Shown one piece after another: positions 54,280 to 63,341 of a stretch of DNA of 64,000 nt. The position numbers and the translations under genes are program-made. Source of the DNA: Rhodococcus sp. 4CII (GTDB lineage Bacteria; Actinomycetota; Actinomycetes; Mycobacteriales; Mycobacteriaceae); contig NZ_JACCFE010000002.1 of NCBI RefSeq assembly GCF_014256275.1, positions 7,379,501 to 7,443,500 of the forward strand. Reading direction: 5' to 3'. Position 1 is the stretch's first letter. Each line of letters begins with the position of its first letter. The notes under the pieces were generated by a model. It saw nothing but the letters and a program-made list of their open reading frames with translations, made no database searches and had not been told where the DNA came from.

Positions 54280-54722
54280 GGTAGACCCATCTCTCGGCGG
54301 ACTTACCCGCCCGGGTTGGAATACCACCGGACAATCGGCCGTTGAACCCCCTGACGGTGGCGCGCATACCCCGGGTACCACACCAGAACAGTCGCCGCGA
54401 GCGACCACTTGCCGAGAGGCGATATGGTGTCACCGTCCACTGACCGGGCAAGACCTACAGTGCGTAGCGTTCCCGGAAGGGATGCGAAGCCGCTGACACC
54501 GGGGAAGGTGCCGGCGGCTTCCCTTTGACATACCCCCGGGCGCTTTCCCCTCACCGGGGCCGACCTCGGATCGGCGACCCCCTTCACGCGGGGCCGGTAG
54601 GCCAGGCTGGGGCCGTGCTGCCACTCTCCACCCCGAAATCCGTGCCGCGGGATCGACCCGAAGGCCGAGCGCCCGGAATACGCTCTGCCCGGACATCCAC
54701 CACGCTTTGCTACCGTCCGACC
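54280..54722. other. Gap with a strong hairpin
   Basis: About 440 bp between the SRAP gene and a hypothetical gene. Holds the hairpin at 54486-54521; no open frame with family resemblance was found. Confidence 0.4.
54486..54521 (+). ncRNA. Structured RNA candidate (two-part hairpin)
   Basis: GAAGCCGC pairs with GCGGCTTC (54486-54493 and 54514-54521) and, inside, ACACC or GACACC with GGTGCC, leaving a short GGGGAA loop. The CCCTTT that follows could support termination, so a terminator is equally possible. No known riboswitch was recognised. Confidence 0.35.
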
Positions 54723-55106
54723 ATGCCCACACTGCTCGACCGCCGCGGCCGGGTGTACTGGAACCGGATCCAGCGTGTAGCCAGCGACCGATGGCTCACC
54801 AAGGGCAGCCGCGGACTGCGAGGAATGACACGCACACCACCACCGCTCACCGATCACGAGTGCGCAACCCTCATCGCGGCGCTGGTCGAAACAACCGGCG
54901 GCCGGTGGCCGACCACCCCCGCAGGGATCGCCCGTCTCCTGACCCGACTCGACATCGACGGCAACGCCACCTACATGGCGGAGACGATCCACTCACTGAT
55001 CGCCGACCCCCACTGGCCCACCCACGCCCGCGAAATCGAGGCCAGCGCCGCCGAGTGGTGGTGTCAGACATCCACAGGCCACGCAGCAACCCCGCCGCCG
55101 GGATGA
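54723..55106 (+). CDS. Hypothetical protein
   Basis: 127 residues from ATG 54723 (ATG 54825 also possible). Contains CATLIAALVETTGGRWPTTP, then AGIARLLTRLDIDGNATYMA and HWPTHAREIEASAAEWWCQT, a helical protein without membrane segments. Codon use is typical of real genes here. Family not recognised. Confidence 0.5.
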   Translation: MPTLLDRRGRVYWNRIQRVASDRWLTKGSRGLRGMTRTPPPLTDHECATLIAALVETTGGRWPTTPAGIARLLTRLDIDGNATYMAETIHSLIADPHWPTHAREIEASAAEWWCQTSTGHAATPPPG

Positions 55107-55129
55107 TCCCGACACGGACGGTCGCTCGC

Positions 55130-55452
55130 TCGGGAACCCGAGGCTGAGATCGGACCTCCTCTGCTGCGCGTAGGTGCGCGCCAAGTCCTCACCAAGGAAA
55201 TCCCATTCGAGCGCCTTGTTCGCAACGGCGCCATCGACGCCCGTGCAGTCCGGCTGCGACCAGCCCTGCTCCCACGTGTTCTGGCAGAAAAATAGTCGCT
55301 CGTTTCCGCCGGAATCGCATACCCCGGGACCGAACAGGAATCGAACGGCGCCGCCGAAGCCACTCCGACCCCGACACCCAGCGACACTGCGGCACCTCCC
55401 GGAACCAACGACACCGTGCTTCCGGCAGCGGTGACGAGCTGACGAACGATCT
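55130..55452 (-). pseudogene. Secreted protein remnant, frameshifted
   Basis: Leftward: a signal-peptide-like start without its ATG (IVRQLVTAAGSTVSLVPGGA, then AVSLGVGVGVASAAPFDSCS), continuing VPGYAIPAETSDYF. A frameshift near 55285 moves the rest into another frame (FCQNTWEQGWSQPDCTGVDG, then ALEWDFLGEDLARTYAQQ). Cysteines CSVPG, FCQN and DCTG probably formed disulfides. The start is lost at the junction with the RES fragment. Confidence 0.5.
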
Positions 55453-55850
55453 CGCTCGGGGTGATCGCCCACGACTTCGCGGCCGAGCGGATGCTGTCGA
55501 CTCTGCGGGTGCCGGGCACCCATGACCTCGCGGACACCTGCGCCGATGCGGCTGCCGGGTTCGGGCTCACCCGGGAGTTGTGTTCGATGACACCGTACGA
55601 CGTGCCCCGGGCGTGGGCGGCGGCGTTCGATGCCGGGTTCGACGGCATCCGGTACCAGACCCGGTTCACCACAGGTCCGGCGGCGAATGCGGCCGCCGTA
55701 TTCGGTCCGGCCGGTGAGGTTTCCTGGCCCGTGGACCCTCGCCCGGAGTCGTTCGCGGCGGCGGCGAAACGTTGCGGTATTGCGGTACAGCCACTTCCAC
55801 GATCGGTCCGCATCCTCCATCCTCCATCCTCGATCCGCCAATCTGACGAT
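55453..55850 (+). pseudogene. RES-domain toxin, C-terminal fragment
   Basis: Reading MLSTLRVPGTHDLADTCADA, FGLTRELCSMTPYDVPRAWA, AAFDAGFDGIRYQTRFTTGP, AAVFGPAGEVSWPVDP, CGIAVQPLPRSVRIL. The RAWAxxxxxxGFDGIRYxxR and FGPAG parts are typical of the second half of RES proteins (NAD-degrading toxins). The N-terminal half and any Xre antitoxin gene are absent. Confidence 0.55.
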
Positions 55851-55991
55851 CGCCACCAGCGCTGGCTAGGGCGATGTGTCGTGCGTCGAAGGCTGGACAC
55901 ATCACCCGTTTGTGGAGGCGCCGCGTCCAGCGTGCCCGTGAGGTTAAGAGGCGGCGGTGAATCCGAGCACGGCGAGCCAGGACGGGACTGA

Positions 55992-57100
55992 CTCTGCGGG
56001 GCAGACGGAGTCGTATGGTCACAATGAGGCCAACGCCATGCGATGACAGGTCGTTGAGCGCTTCGATGTCGAACGGTGCCTGCGGGATGTGTGCTCCAGT
56101 GGGGTACTCGTTGGGGTGTCAGCGACCAGTCCTCGGTCAGGTGGCCGAGACCGCCCCGTGGGGTACCCGCCACCGGGTCGGTGTCACCGCTGAGGTAATC
56201 CGCCTGATGGCGCTATGGGATGACGACAATACCGGCGGACCGGATGGCCGGGACGGGCTCCCCAGCGATCAGAGCGCCGTTCTGCGGTCACCAGGGTCCG
56301 TTAAAGAACGGATCCTCGCCGGTGCCCAACGCACGCGGACGCAAGTGCCGACGCAGCCCCGCCCGGCGGATGTCCTTCGATTCCCATCGCCCGTGTCCAA
56401 CACAGACAGCCCTGCCGCAGGAGGTCCTGAGGCCAGGTCTAAGAAGGACAATCCGCAGAACGTTCAGACGCCCACATTCTCACGCCGAAGTTACGGCGCT
56501 TAACGTGCGCGCCAACCGTGCATTCCCGCCATCGGTGAGGCCGCCGGCCGGGCCGCCATGATGCCCACCGGCCGGCGGTTCTATACCCCACCGGGGGGCG
56601 ACCCGGAAGGGGAGTCTCTGCATAACCCACCGCAAGTTATCTACCGCAGAATTTCCAACATAACCACGAAATCGTCTGTGTATTAATCTGTCCCATCCAT
56701 GCCCGAGGCCTGAGATTATCGGTGCGGACGGAAGATTTGTCAGCGAATGACAAAGGGGTTAGACGCTTCTGGTCAAGTTGAACAAGGTCCCTGCCCGAGG
56801 CGGCGGAAGCCCGCCATCCGTCGGTACGGACAGCGGGTCCCAATCGACGGTCCCGAGTCGGGTCAGTCGGACCGCCGAAGCGTGGAAGACCCCGTCAGCC
56901 ACTGGGGGTTTGGCTGCCGGGGTCGGTGCATAAGCCCGCGCCCACAGGCTGCGAGTAGGTGCGCGGCCAATTCTATGGCGCACGGCGCGTTGGTCCAGAT
57001 ATTGTGATGCAGTAAACACAAGGAATTCGCGTCGGGCTGACACATGTCGTGGCGACGGTTCGCCGTAAGGCATCCGCCCGCCCTGGCCGCTGAAGTTCGT
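55992..57100. other. Gene-poor region
   Basis: 1.1 kb with no confident gene. An open frame at 56015-56503 (162 codons, MVTMRPTPCDDRSLSASMSN) lacks a good ribosome binding site and family resemblance; I leave it as doubtful. Bases 56630-56760 are more AT-rich than the surroundings. A hairpin lies at 56888-56924. Confidence 0.4.
56888..56924 (-). terminator. Hairpin, likely leftward terminator 1
   Basis: GACCCCG/CGGGGTC outer arms and CAGCC/GGCTG inner arms around a loop that contains CCAGT on the minus strand, followed leftward by TTCC. It would end transcription of the small membrane gene at 57244-57101. Confidence 0.45.
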
Positions 57101-57244
57101 TCACGCAAACGACAGAAGTCCAGCCCAGAATCTCTCATTCATGTGCCAATCGTCGGATCTTCTGACGTAAACGGCGACAAGGGTGCCCAGGCCGGCGATG
57201 GCGACGGGCGCGATCCAGGGCAATGCTGCGTGAGTGCGGATCAT
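57101..57244 (-). CDS. Small membrane peptide
   Basis: 47 residues from ATG 57244, with AAGGGGACCC directly upstream. MIRTHAALPWIAPVAIAGLG then TLVAVYVRRSDDWHMNERFW: a single membrane segment (about 9-27) followed by a charged tail. Short, but it has a good ribosome binding site and hairpins on both sides. Function unknown. Confidence 0.4.
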   Translation of the reverse strand: MIRTHAALPWIAPVAIAGLGTLVAVYVRRSDDWHMNERFWAGLLSFA

Positions 57245-57296
57245 GGGTCCCCTTGGTGTTCTGCGTACGGTCCGTGGCGTCAGGTCGATCCGGAAA

Positions 57297-57332
57297 CCCG
57301 CCAGCCCCTACTGGGACGTGAGGGCTGGCGGG
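57297..57332 (-). terminator. Hairpin, likely leftward terminator 2
   Basis: Eleven-bp perfect arms CCCGCCAGCCC and GGGCTGGCGGG with a 14-nt loop containing CCCAGT on the minus strand, then TTTCC. It lies 53 bp upstream of the small membrane gene. Confidence 0.5.
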
Positions 57333-57415
57333 CTCTGCCTCCTGGTCTCAGGAAGAATCCTCCACCCGTCATCGACGGAGATGCCCCGAGGTGAGGAGGC
57401 GCAGCAACTACATCA

Positions 57416-57435
57416 TGTGGTACATACGTACCACA
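57416..57435. promoter_or_regulatory. Palindrome TGTGGTACATACGTACCACA
   Basis: Eight-bp perfect arms TGTGGTAC/GTACCACA around ATAC. Resembles a GntR-type operator (TGGTAC...GTACCA). No regulator gene is adjacent. Confidence 0.45.
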
Positions 57436-57725
57436 AGATGCAGGGGCAAAATTTTGGCTGCGATTGCGTCACCCTGGTCGGATCCCTGTCGGCAGATCTG
57501 CCGAAACCCTGCCCAACGTCGCGGGAAGGCGGGGGTTCCGGCGCCGGTGATCGGGGTGGGGTCCTGCCGCCGCTAGCTGATGGTAAGCGAACAAGTTACC
57601 GCACCGGCAGTTGGAGTGAGTGATGTATGTCCCTCGAATGACACGGAGTGTGAACCGCTTCCGGCCCAATCGCCCACTATGCCCGCCAAACGTCAGCAGA
57701 CGGTGAACGCAGCGGGCGCTGGCAG

Positions 57726-57765
57726 AAAAAGACCCTGCCGACGGCACTGGAGGTGTCGGCAGGGT
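57726..57765 (-). terminator. Rho-independent terminator, leftward
   Basis: Twelve-bp perfect arms GACCCTGCCGAC and GTCGGCAGGGTC, loop with CTCCAGT on the minus strand, followed leftward by TTTTTC. The best terminator in the window. The gene it serves is not recognised. Confidence 0.7.
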
Positions 57766-58037
57766 CGGTGCCGCCCAAGGTTGGGTGGCGAATGAACAAT
57801 AGGCCGAGCGCGGTTGACGCGCTACCGATGTCAAACCGCGGGGGCCACACTGCGTCGCAGTTCATCCGTCTGAATGACATTGCACCCGCGCGCAAATGCA
57901 CAAACACGTATCCGCGAATTGACTGTCGCAGGACCAATTACGCAGAGGACACGAGACCGCCGAGAGTTGCAATCGCGATCCTGTGCGCATTCGCAAATCG
58001 CCGCAGCCCAAAGCGGCACGATGCCCGCTGCGAAGGA

Positions 58038-58072
58038 CCCACCGACCGAACGTGTGAGGAGCTGTCGGTGGG
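58038..58072. terminator. Hairpin
   Basis: CCCACCGAC (58038-58046) pairs with GTCGGTGGG (58064-58072), 17-nt loop, followed rightward by GCCCCC. No T-run; role uncertain. Confidence 0.35.
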
Positions 58073-58556
58073 GCCCCCGTGCCGCGTGTCCCTCATGAAA
58101 CGCGGTAGGCAAAGCCTCGCCGGGCTACGGATGGGGGGCCCGGCAGGGCTTCTGCACTCGAGAATCGAGTAGGGAATCGACCCGGTGCACGCCCAGATTA
58201 TCCACGGCAGTCCGCCACCGCCACAGCTACGCTCACCGTTCAAGCATCGACTGCATCACACAGGGCATCCGCCTCCTCCTATGAAGAGAGGGGTGCGTCT
58301 TCGTTTGGTCGACCCGGCCACGCACCTCGGCGCCGGGGTCTTGCCGTCACGTCACCGGAGGCGACACGCGGCGACCATCAATGCGCGCGATCCGGGCGAA
58401 CCCCTCAAAACCAGCCGAGCGCACAAGCGGGACCATGCGCCTCGGATTGGGTGGATGGGTCGTGATGAAGGAACCCCGCCAGCGTCCATACCTGGGTGGC
58501 CAACGACAACGTGAAGTGGACCCCGTTTGGTGGACACCTCGTGTAGGAGGTAGTTC

Positions 58557-58868
58557 ATGTCGAATGGTGAAGGTCCGGTCCGTCGTCGGAGGACGACGTA
58601 TACCCCGGAGTACAAGGCCGACGCCGTGGCGATGGTCCTCGATACCGGTCGCACGATCGCCGAGGTCGCCCGCGGCCTCGGAATCGGTGATCAAACGCTG
58701 GGTGTGTGGGTCAAGCAGGCCCGCATCGACCGCGGCCAGCGCGAGGGCCTGAGCAGCGAAGAACGGGACGAGCTGACCCGACTACGCCGGGAGTTGGCGA
58801 AGGTCACCGAGGAGCGCGATCTGCTCAAACGAGCCACGGCTTTCTGGGTGAAGGAGTCGACCCGGTGA
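58557..58868 (+). CDS. IS3-family OrfA
   Basis: 103 residues from ATG 58557 (GTAGGAGG upstream). Helix-turn-helix (YTPEYKADAVAMVLDTGRTI, LGIGDQTLGVWVKQAR) and a leucine-zipper-like C terminus (LTRLRRELAKVTEERDLLKR), followed by ATAFWVKES, as usual for IS3 OrfA. Its stop overlaps GTG of orfB (58865-58868). Confidence 0.92.
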   Translation: MSNGEGPVRRRRTTYTPEYKADAVAMVLDTGRTIAEVARGLGIGDQTLGVWVKQARIDRGQREGLSSEERDELTRLRRELAKVTEERDLLKRATAFWVKESTR

Positions 58869-59770
58869 CCCGCTACCGCTGGGTCGACGACCGGAAAGCC
58901 GAAGGATTCCCGGTGCGCCCCGCGTGCCGGGTGGCGCAGGTGTCGACCTCGGCGTACTACGCCTGGGCCGGCCGACATCACCGCGGCCCCACCGTAGCCG
59001 AACTCGACGAGGCGTACCTGGTCAACGCGATGCTCGACATCCAGACCGAACACGACCGCACCTACGGGTGGCGGCGGATGACCGCGGCGCTGCGCCGAGC
59101 CGGCTGGTTGGTCAACCACAAGAAGATCGCCCGGCTGATGCGCGAGAACCGGATCGGTGCGCTGCTGCGGCGACGGAAGAAGCGCACCACGATCCCGGCT
59201 CCGAATCCGCCGGTGGTACCCGATCTCGTCGAGCGCCGATTCGCACCCACGGCACCGGATGTGGCCTGGTGTGGGGACATCACCTATGTCCGAACGGGTG
59301 AGGGCTGGCTGTATCTGGCCTCGGTCCTGGATCTGGGCTCGCGGAATCTGCTCGGGTACGCGATGGCCGATCACATGCGCACCGACCTGGTCACCGACGC
59401 ATTGACCATGGCGGTGGGAATCCGCGGCGGCAAGACGAACGGAATCGCCTTTCACAGCGACCGCGGCAGTCAGTATCTGTCGGCGGATTACCGGCAGCAT
59501 CTCGCTGCATTTGGGATGCGGCAATCGGCTGGCCGGACCGGTCAATGTTGGGATAACGCGGTGGCCGAATCGCTGTGGTCGAGTATCAAACGCGAACTGC
59601 TGCATCGGTATCGGTGGCCCACCCGGGCGGCGGCACGGCAGGCGATCTTCGCCTGGATCCATCGCTATAACCGGACTCGGCTTCATTCGTCCCTGGGTTA
59701 TCTGCCGCCGGTCGAGTACGAACAGCAGTACCATCACAACCGAACCGTCAGCGGACTCGAAGCCGCATAA
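58865..59770 (+). CDS. IS3-family OrfB transposase
   Basis: 301 residues from GTG 58865, overlapping the orfA stop; in many IS3 elements a -1 frameshift makes the OrfAB fusion. HTH_21 region (YGWRRMTAALRRAGWLVNHK), then the DDE core: CGDITYVRTGEGWLYLA (D), HSDRGSQYLSADY (D), NAVAESLWSSIKRELL (E). Ends YNRTRLHSSLGYLPPVEYEQ. Intact. Confidence 0.92.
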   Translation: MTRYRWVDDRKAEGFPVRPACRVAQVSTSAYYAWAGRHHRGPTVAELDEAYLVNAMLDIQTEHDRTYGWRRMTAALRRAGWLVNHKKIARLMRENRIGALLRRRKKRTTIPAPNPPVVPDLVERRFAPTAPDVAWCGDITYVRTGEGWLYLASVLDLGSRNLLGYAMADHMRTDLVTDALTMAVGIRGGKTNGIAFHSDRGSQYLSADYRQHLAAFGMRQSAGRTGQCWDNAVAESLWSSIKRELLHRYRWPTRAAARQAIFAWIHRYNRTRLHSSLGYLPPVEYEQQYHHNRTVSGLEAA

Positions 59771-59799
59771 TCACGTGTCCGGCAAACGGGGACCAGGTC

Positions 59800-60482
59800 A
59801 TGGTGACCGGGCTGGCCGCGCTCGTCCGAGCGGGCCGCGGTATCACCCACGAGGAGATCGGCAAATTCCCGCAGAGCGCTCGAACCCATCACATCCGCGC
59901 GGCATTTGTCGCCGCGGGAGTTGTGCCGCAGCGAAACGAGGCGCTGGCTCAGCTCCAACTCTGGGTCGATCGCATCGTTCCCACTCTCCCTGTCCAACAT
60001 CAGCCCGTCATCCGCGCCTACGCCGAATGGCACCTCGTGCGCCGTGCCCGACTCCGGGCAGCCCGCCGGCCCTTCCGCCCTGACGCGGACGCACTGAACC
60101 GGCAACGGATCCGGTGCGACATCGCCTTCCTGAGCTGGCTCGCCGATGGGGGGCCTCAATCGGCACCCTGGGTCAGCACCACGTCGATACCTACTTCGAC
60201 ACCGGCCCCTCCAAGTCCAGAGAGTTGGGCACCTTTCTGGCCTGGATGCAGGCACGGCGCCTGATCACGGGAATCGAAGGTCCTCGCAACAAGGACGGCC
60301 TCCCGCAGCGGTTCCAGGACCACGAAGACTATGCCGAGCAACTACGGCGGTGCCTGACCGACGACGAACTTCCGCTCGAGATTCGCATCGTCGGCGCGCT
60401 GGTCCGGCTCTACTCCATACCGGTGGCCCGCATCGTCGAGCTGACCGATTCCACCGCGACGACACCCACGCCTATCTGGTGA
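59800..60482 (+). pseudogene. Integrase-like protein, 5' end lost to IS3, frameshifted
   Basis: Reading GLAALVRAGRGITHEEIGKF, AGVVPQRNEALAQLQLWVDR, HQPVIRAYAEWHLVRRARLR in one frame, then (after a shift near 60150) SIGTLGQHHVDTYFDTGPSK, LGTFLAWMQARRLITGIEGP, LRRCLTDDELPLEIRIVGAL VRLYSIPVARIVELT. The layout recalls tyrosine-recombinase-related proteins of actinobacterial plasmids, up to the start of the catalytic domain. A second shift near 60455 ends it. IS3 removed the start. Confidence 0.5.
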
Positions 60483-61740
60483 TCGAGCAGAACGCGGTCG
60501 TTCTTCCCCCTTGCTGGCTGCAGGGTGCGGGGGATCCGGCGGGTGGGCGTACTCGGGTCCGGGAAGGACTCCTACGGCGGTGAATCCCACTCGGGTGCAA
60601 ACAAGTTTGCGGGCAAGACCGGCTCGGTCACCTGGTCCGACTCGACCCTCGGCGTGTGCGGTTGCGCCGGCTACGCCCAGGCTCGCAGCTACGTTAAGGT
60701 TGCCGTGAGCACCGACAACGAAGTCATGCAAGCACACGAGATCGCGGTGACCCCGCCCACGGTTCGCACAGCTGACCCGGTCTCGAACGCGGTCCGGCTG
60801 GTCAATCGGCTGCCCGGACGGAGGACGCTTTCACCGTGGTGTATGTGGCGCGGATGCGTTCACCGCGAATCATCCGCATCTCCATCACGTGGGCATGCGG
60901 TTTCCCGCGTACGCGACGTCCACGTGAAGTCCACCGAATTCCGGTCGTTCACACCCCACACGATGGTGGGGGACTTTTCGCTACCCTGGGGATTCGGGGC
61001 CGGGGGGATTCCACGGGATCTGCAACGGTCCCGCCTCTTTACTTGTGCATGACTACTTGTTGATTTACTCTTTGTGCTAGTGGGCGAATGTGGGTAACAG
61101 TACGTCGCCCTCCGATGGTATCGAGTCTCGTCCGTGTCAGGGATCGGGCGAGGGCGAAGGGTGCCGGTTGGTCCGGCTTCGCAGACCTGGCCGAGAGGTC
61201 CTTCGCCAGATCAACTGCTGCTTCATGGGCGTGCCGTAGCAGTTGCGTTTCACCCTCTGCCGAACTGGGTGGGACACACTCGTGCACCGTTGGGCGGCAT
61301 GAGGAATCCCGCTGGCCGCCCCCTTTGTCGGGTAGCCGGGGGTCGGCGGGATTCCGTCACACCGCGGGGGACTGGCGTTGAACTCTGCCGTTACCGCGGC
61401 CGCCTCTCGGACTGCCGCGGTCATTCGGTCGCACGTCGACCCGTGCCGCTCCGCCTCCTGGTGCTCCGAATTGCTCTCGCCTGCCTCGCAGTTCGCACCG
61501 GTCAGAGGGAAAGGGGGTGCCTGGCGCGGTCCAGTGTGAGGGTTTGGCAACGACTTTGGGCAGCAGGGTCAGTCCGGGGGTGGGTGCCGGCGCCGGGTGA
61601 CCCGCGAATTACCCGTCCATGCGGCTCGACGTCCTCTGCGCGGCGGGTGCCTGCTGGGGTCGCCAGCGCCCTTTGACCGTCTTGCCGATGGTGGGGGAGC
61701 GAGGCCCGGAATTCAATGTTGTTCGTGGTGCTGCGGGTAG
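60483..61740. other. Gene-poor region
   Basis: 1.26 kb. Overlapping open frames (for example 60525-61052 and 61134-61676 on the plus strand) show no family resemblance or ribosome binding site. Decayed coding remnants are likely. No hairpin or repeat stood out. Confidence 0.4.
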
Positions 61741-62340
61741 GGGATGTGTAACTGGTTGATTTTTAGCTACTTTCGTCCGGCGGACAGGCGTCCGTCGAAG
61801 GTGATTTCGAAGGCGTTCAGTGCTCCCTGCCCGCGGTTGGACCAGCGCTGGCGGGCTGCTCCGTACACCTCGGCCATGTGCGCGGAGGTCTCACCGGTGG
61901 TCAACCCCTTGGCCGACAGTGAGATCACGTCTTCCACCCCGGTGAGCCGCCGCTGCCGTTTGGCTACGATCTTCGGCTCAAAGGAGGATTCCCGGTGACG
62001 GGGCACCTCCAGTTCGACCGGGCCAGCCTCGGTAAGCACGGTCTTGGCTCGTCTGCCGTTGCGGGAGTTGCCGCGCCTCTGCCGGCGGGGTCGCTCTTGC
62101 TGTAGCCGAGGTGGTCGTCCATCCCGCCTTCGAGCGCGGACTCCACCACCAGCTTGGTCGGTTTCGCCGACAATCCGCCGTCGCCGGTCAACTGTAACCC
62201 TTCGACCCGCGCCTGCTCGACCAGTTCCTTCAGCCGCGCATCGCTGACACCCGGCTGAGCCGGGTTCGTCTCTGGCTCACGATCGATCACGTCAGTCATA
62301 GTGGCGTATCTCTTTGAGTTACAACGTTGTTCCCAGTCCC
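61741..62340 (-). mobile_element. IS256-family deletion derivative, about 0.6 kb
   Basis: Ends GGGATGTGTAACTGG (61741) and GGGACTGGGAACAACG (inward from 62340) look like diverged terminal repeats. Between them lies only the N-terminal part and the last ~25 codons of a Mutator-type transposase. The size and intact ends suggest a non-autonomous, MITE-like derivative. No target duplication was found. Confidence 0.55.
61767..62299 (-). pseudogene. IS256-family transposase, catalytic core deleted
   Basis: From ATG 62299: MTDVIDREPETNPAQPGVSD, RLKELVEQARVEGLQLTGDG, MDDHLGYSKSDPAGRG. A frameshift near 62075 then gives VLTEAGPVELEVPRHRESSF, KRQRRLTGVEDVISLSAKGL, TTGETSAHMAEVYGA. At about 61845 it jumps to the family's C terminus RQRWSNRGQGALNAFEITFD GRL, stop at 61767. 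The DDE residues are gone. Confidence 0.7.
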
Positions 62341-62424
62341 AGAGTCGGAAATTTTCCATTGCGCCGAGCGCGTCGCCGCATTTCGAGTCCTTACAAGCGC
62401 GGCGGCAGCGTGCGACGCCTGTGT

Positions 62425-62820
62425 TTAACGGAACGATCGTCGCGTGAAGTAGGCAGTGTGTATTCGGCGCGTGATGTTGGGATCGCAGTCGGACAGGTAG
62501 ATCGCCTGTCGCAGAGCTTCCAGGAAGCGGGTTGTGGTCATCCCGAACTGGACCATGACTTCATCCGCCGGCGGTCCCCCGTACGGGAGCCAGGTCTGCG
62601 CGAAGCGAATCAGCTGGTCGGCCTCGCGCGGAACGCGGGAGTGTCGTTCCGCGCGGATCCTGTCACGCAACCGTTGTCGTCGATCAAGGCGGTGCACTGT
62701 GGGGAGCTCGTCGGCGGCGGGACTGTCGGCGCGCCCCCTGCTCGACGAGGGATCGGGCCGAAAGTTGCGGTTGGTGCGCGGTTCAGGCATGGGAAACCAG
62801 CTGTCTCGGGAGTACGTCAT
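62425..62820 (-). CDS. Small W/GG-motif protein, DUF3263-like
   Basis: 131 residues from ATG 62820. After a disordered, basic first half comes the core DQLIRFAQTWLPYGGPPADE and VMVQFGMTTTRFLEALRQAI, matching the protein at 4942-5361 and its neighbour at 62868-63185. The basic N-terminal half supports nucleic-acid binding. Function unknown; the DUF3263 link is my reading of the motif. Confidence 0.65.
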   Translation of the reverse strand: MTYSRDSWFPMPEPRTNRNFRPDPSSSRGRADSPAADELPTVHRLDRRQRLRDRIRAERHSRVPREADQLIRFAQTWLPYGGPPADEVMVQFGMTTTRFLEALRQAIYLSDCDPNITRRIHTAYFTRRSFR

Positions 62821-62867
62821 TTGAAAGTGCGGGGTTGAGTAATGGAAGTACCGGCGGAGCTGGGCCC

Positions 62868-63185
62868 TTAGAGTCGTGTGGCCATGCTTGACGAGACGAT
62901 CGACGGCGCCCGACAGTCATCGAGTGACGGGGTGTGAGCCCCAGTCTGAGATTTCTCGAGTCGTGCGAGGATCGACGATCCGTACACGTGCTCGAGATCG
63001 GCGCGGGTGCGCGCGGGAATGCGTCTGCGGTGGAGACGAATTGCAGTCAGTAGGCGGCGCCGGTAGTCGTCGACTCCGATATGGAAGAGGTCTTCGATTC
63101 TGTCCGGGGTGGGTCCGCCGATTGGTGCCCATAAGATGGCCAGGTCGAGAATCTCGTCGTCGGGATGTGTCACCGTCGATTCCAT
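62868..63185 (-). CDS. Small W/GG-motif protein, DUF3263-like
   Basis: 105 residues from ATG 63185. Core EILDLAILWAPIGGPTPDRI and FHIGVDDYRRRLLTAIRLHR near the N terminus, then RIPARTRADLEHVYGSSILA. It precedes the related gene at 62820 by 47 bp on the same strand, so they probably form a small operon of tandem paralogues. Function unknown. Confidence 0.65.
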   Translation of the reverse strand: MESTVTHPDDEILDLAILWAPIGGPTPDRIEDLFHIGVDDYRRRLLTAIRLHRRRIPARTRADLEHVYGSSILARLEKSQTGAHTPSLDDCRAPSIVSSSMATRL

Positions 63186-63341
63186 TGTCTTCTCCGAACC
63201 GTGTGCGGGTGAGTTTTCAATAGTGGCCGCGTCCGAGGGGGCCGGTCCGGGCCGGCAGCCGCCGTCGTACGAGTGCGGACGTCGGCGGCCGCTGCCTCAG
63301 CCATGGAACACTGATGCCCTGCGGAGAAAGGGACAACCGGA

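Larger units (their letters stand above)
57245..58511. other. Gene-poor region with three hairpins and a palindrome
   Basis: 1.27 kb between the small membrane gene and the IS3 element. Open frames on both strands overlap one another and show no family resemblance. Structures noted: hairpins at 57297-57332, 57726-57765 and 58038-58072, and the palindrome at 57416-57435. The region may express short RNAs or peptides leftward. Confidence 0.4.
58512..59800 (+). mobile_element. Complete IS3-family insertion sequence
   Basis: About 1,289 bp with imperfect 25-bp terminal repeats at 58512-58536 and 59776-59800 (shared CCCCGTTTG core) and two overlapping genes. It interrupts the 5' end of the integrase-like pseudogene at 59800. 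Target duplication not evident. Confidence 0.85.

Noticed and set aside
54420..54530. Possible fluoride riboswitch (GGCGATATGGTGTCACC stretch)
   Set aside because: The conserved second strand and pseudoknot parts of the crcB motif are not present.
56630..56700. Possible replication origin with DnaA boxes in the AT-richer stretch
   Set aside because: TTATCTACC is two bases off the DnaA box consensus, there are no iterons, and no replication initiator gene is nearby.
60490..61060. Open frame with a lipobox-like LLAAGCGG
   Set aside because: The frame is short, lacks a start with ribosome binding site and a signal peptide n-region, and codon use is not gene-like.
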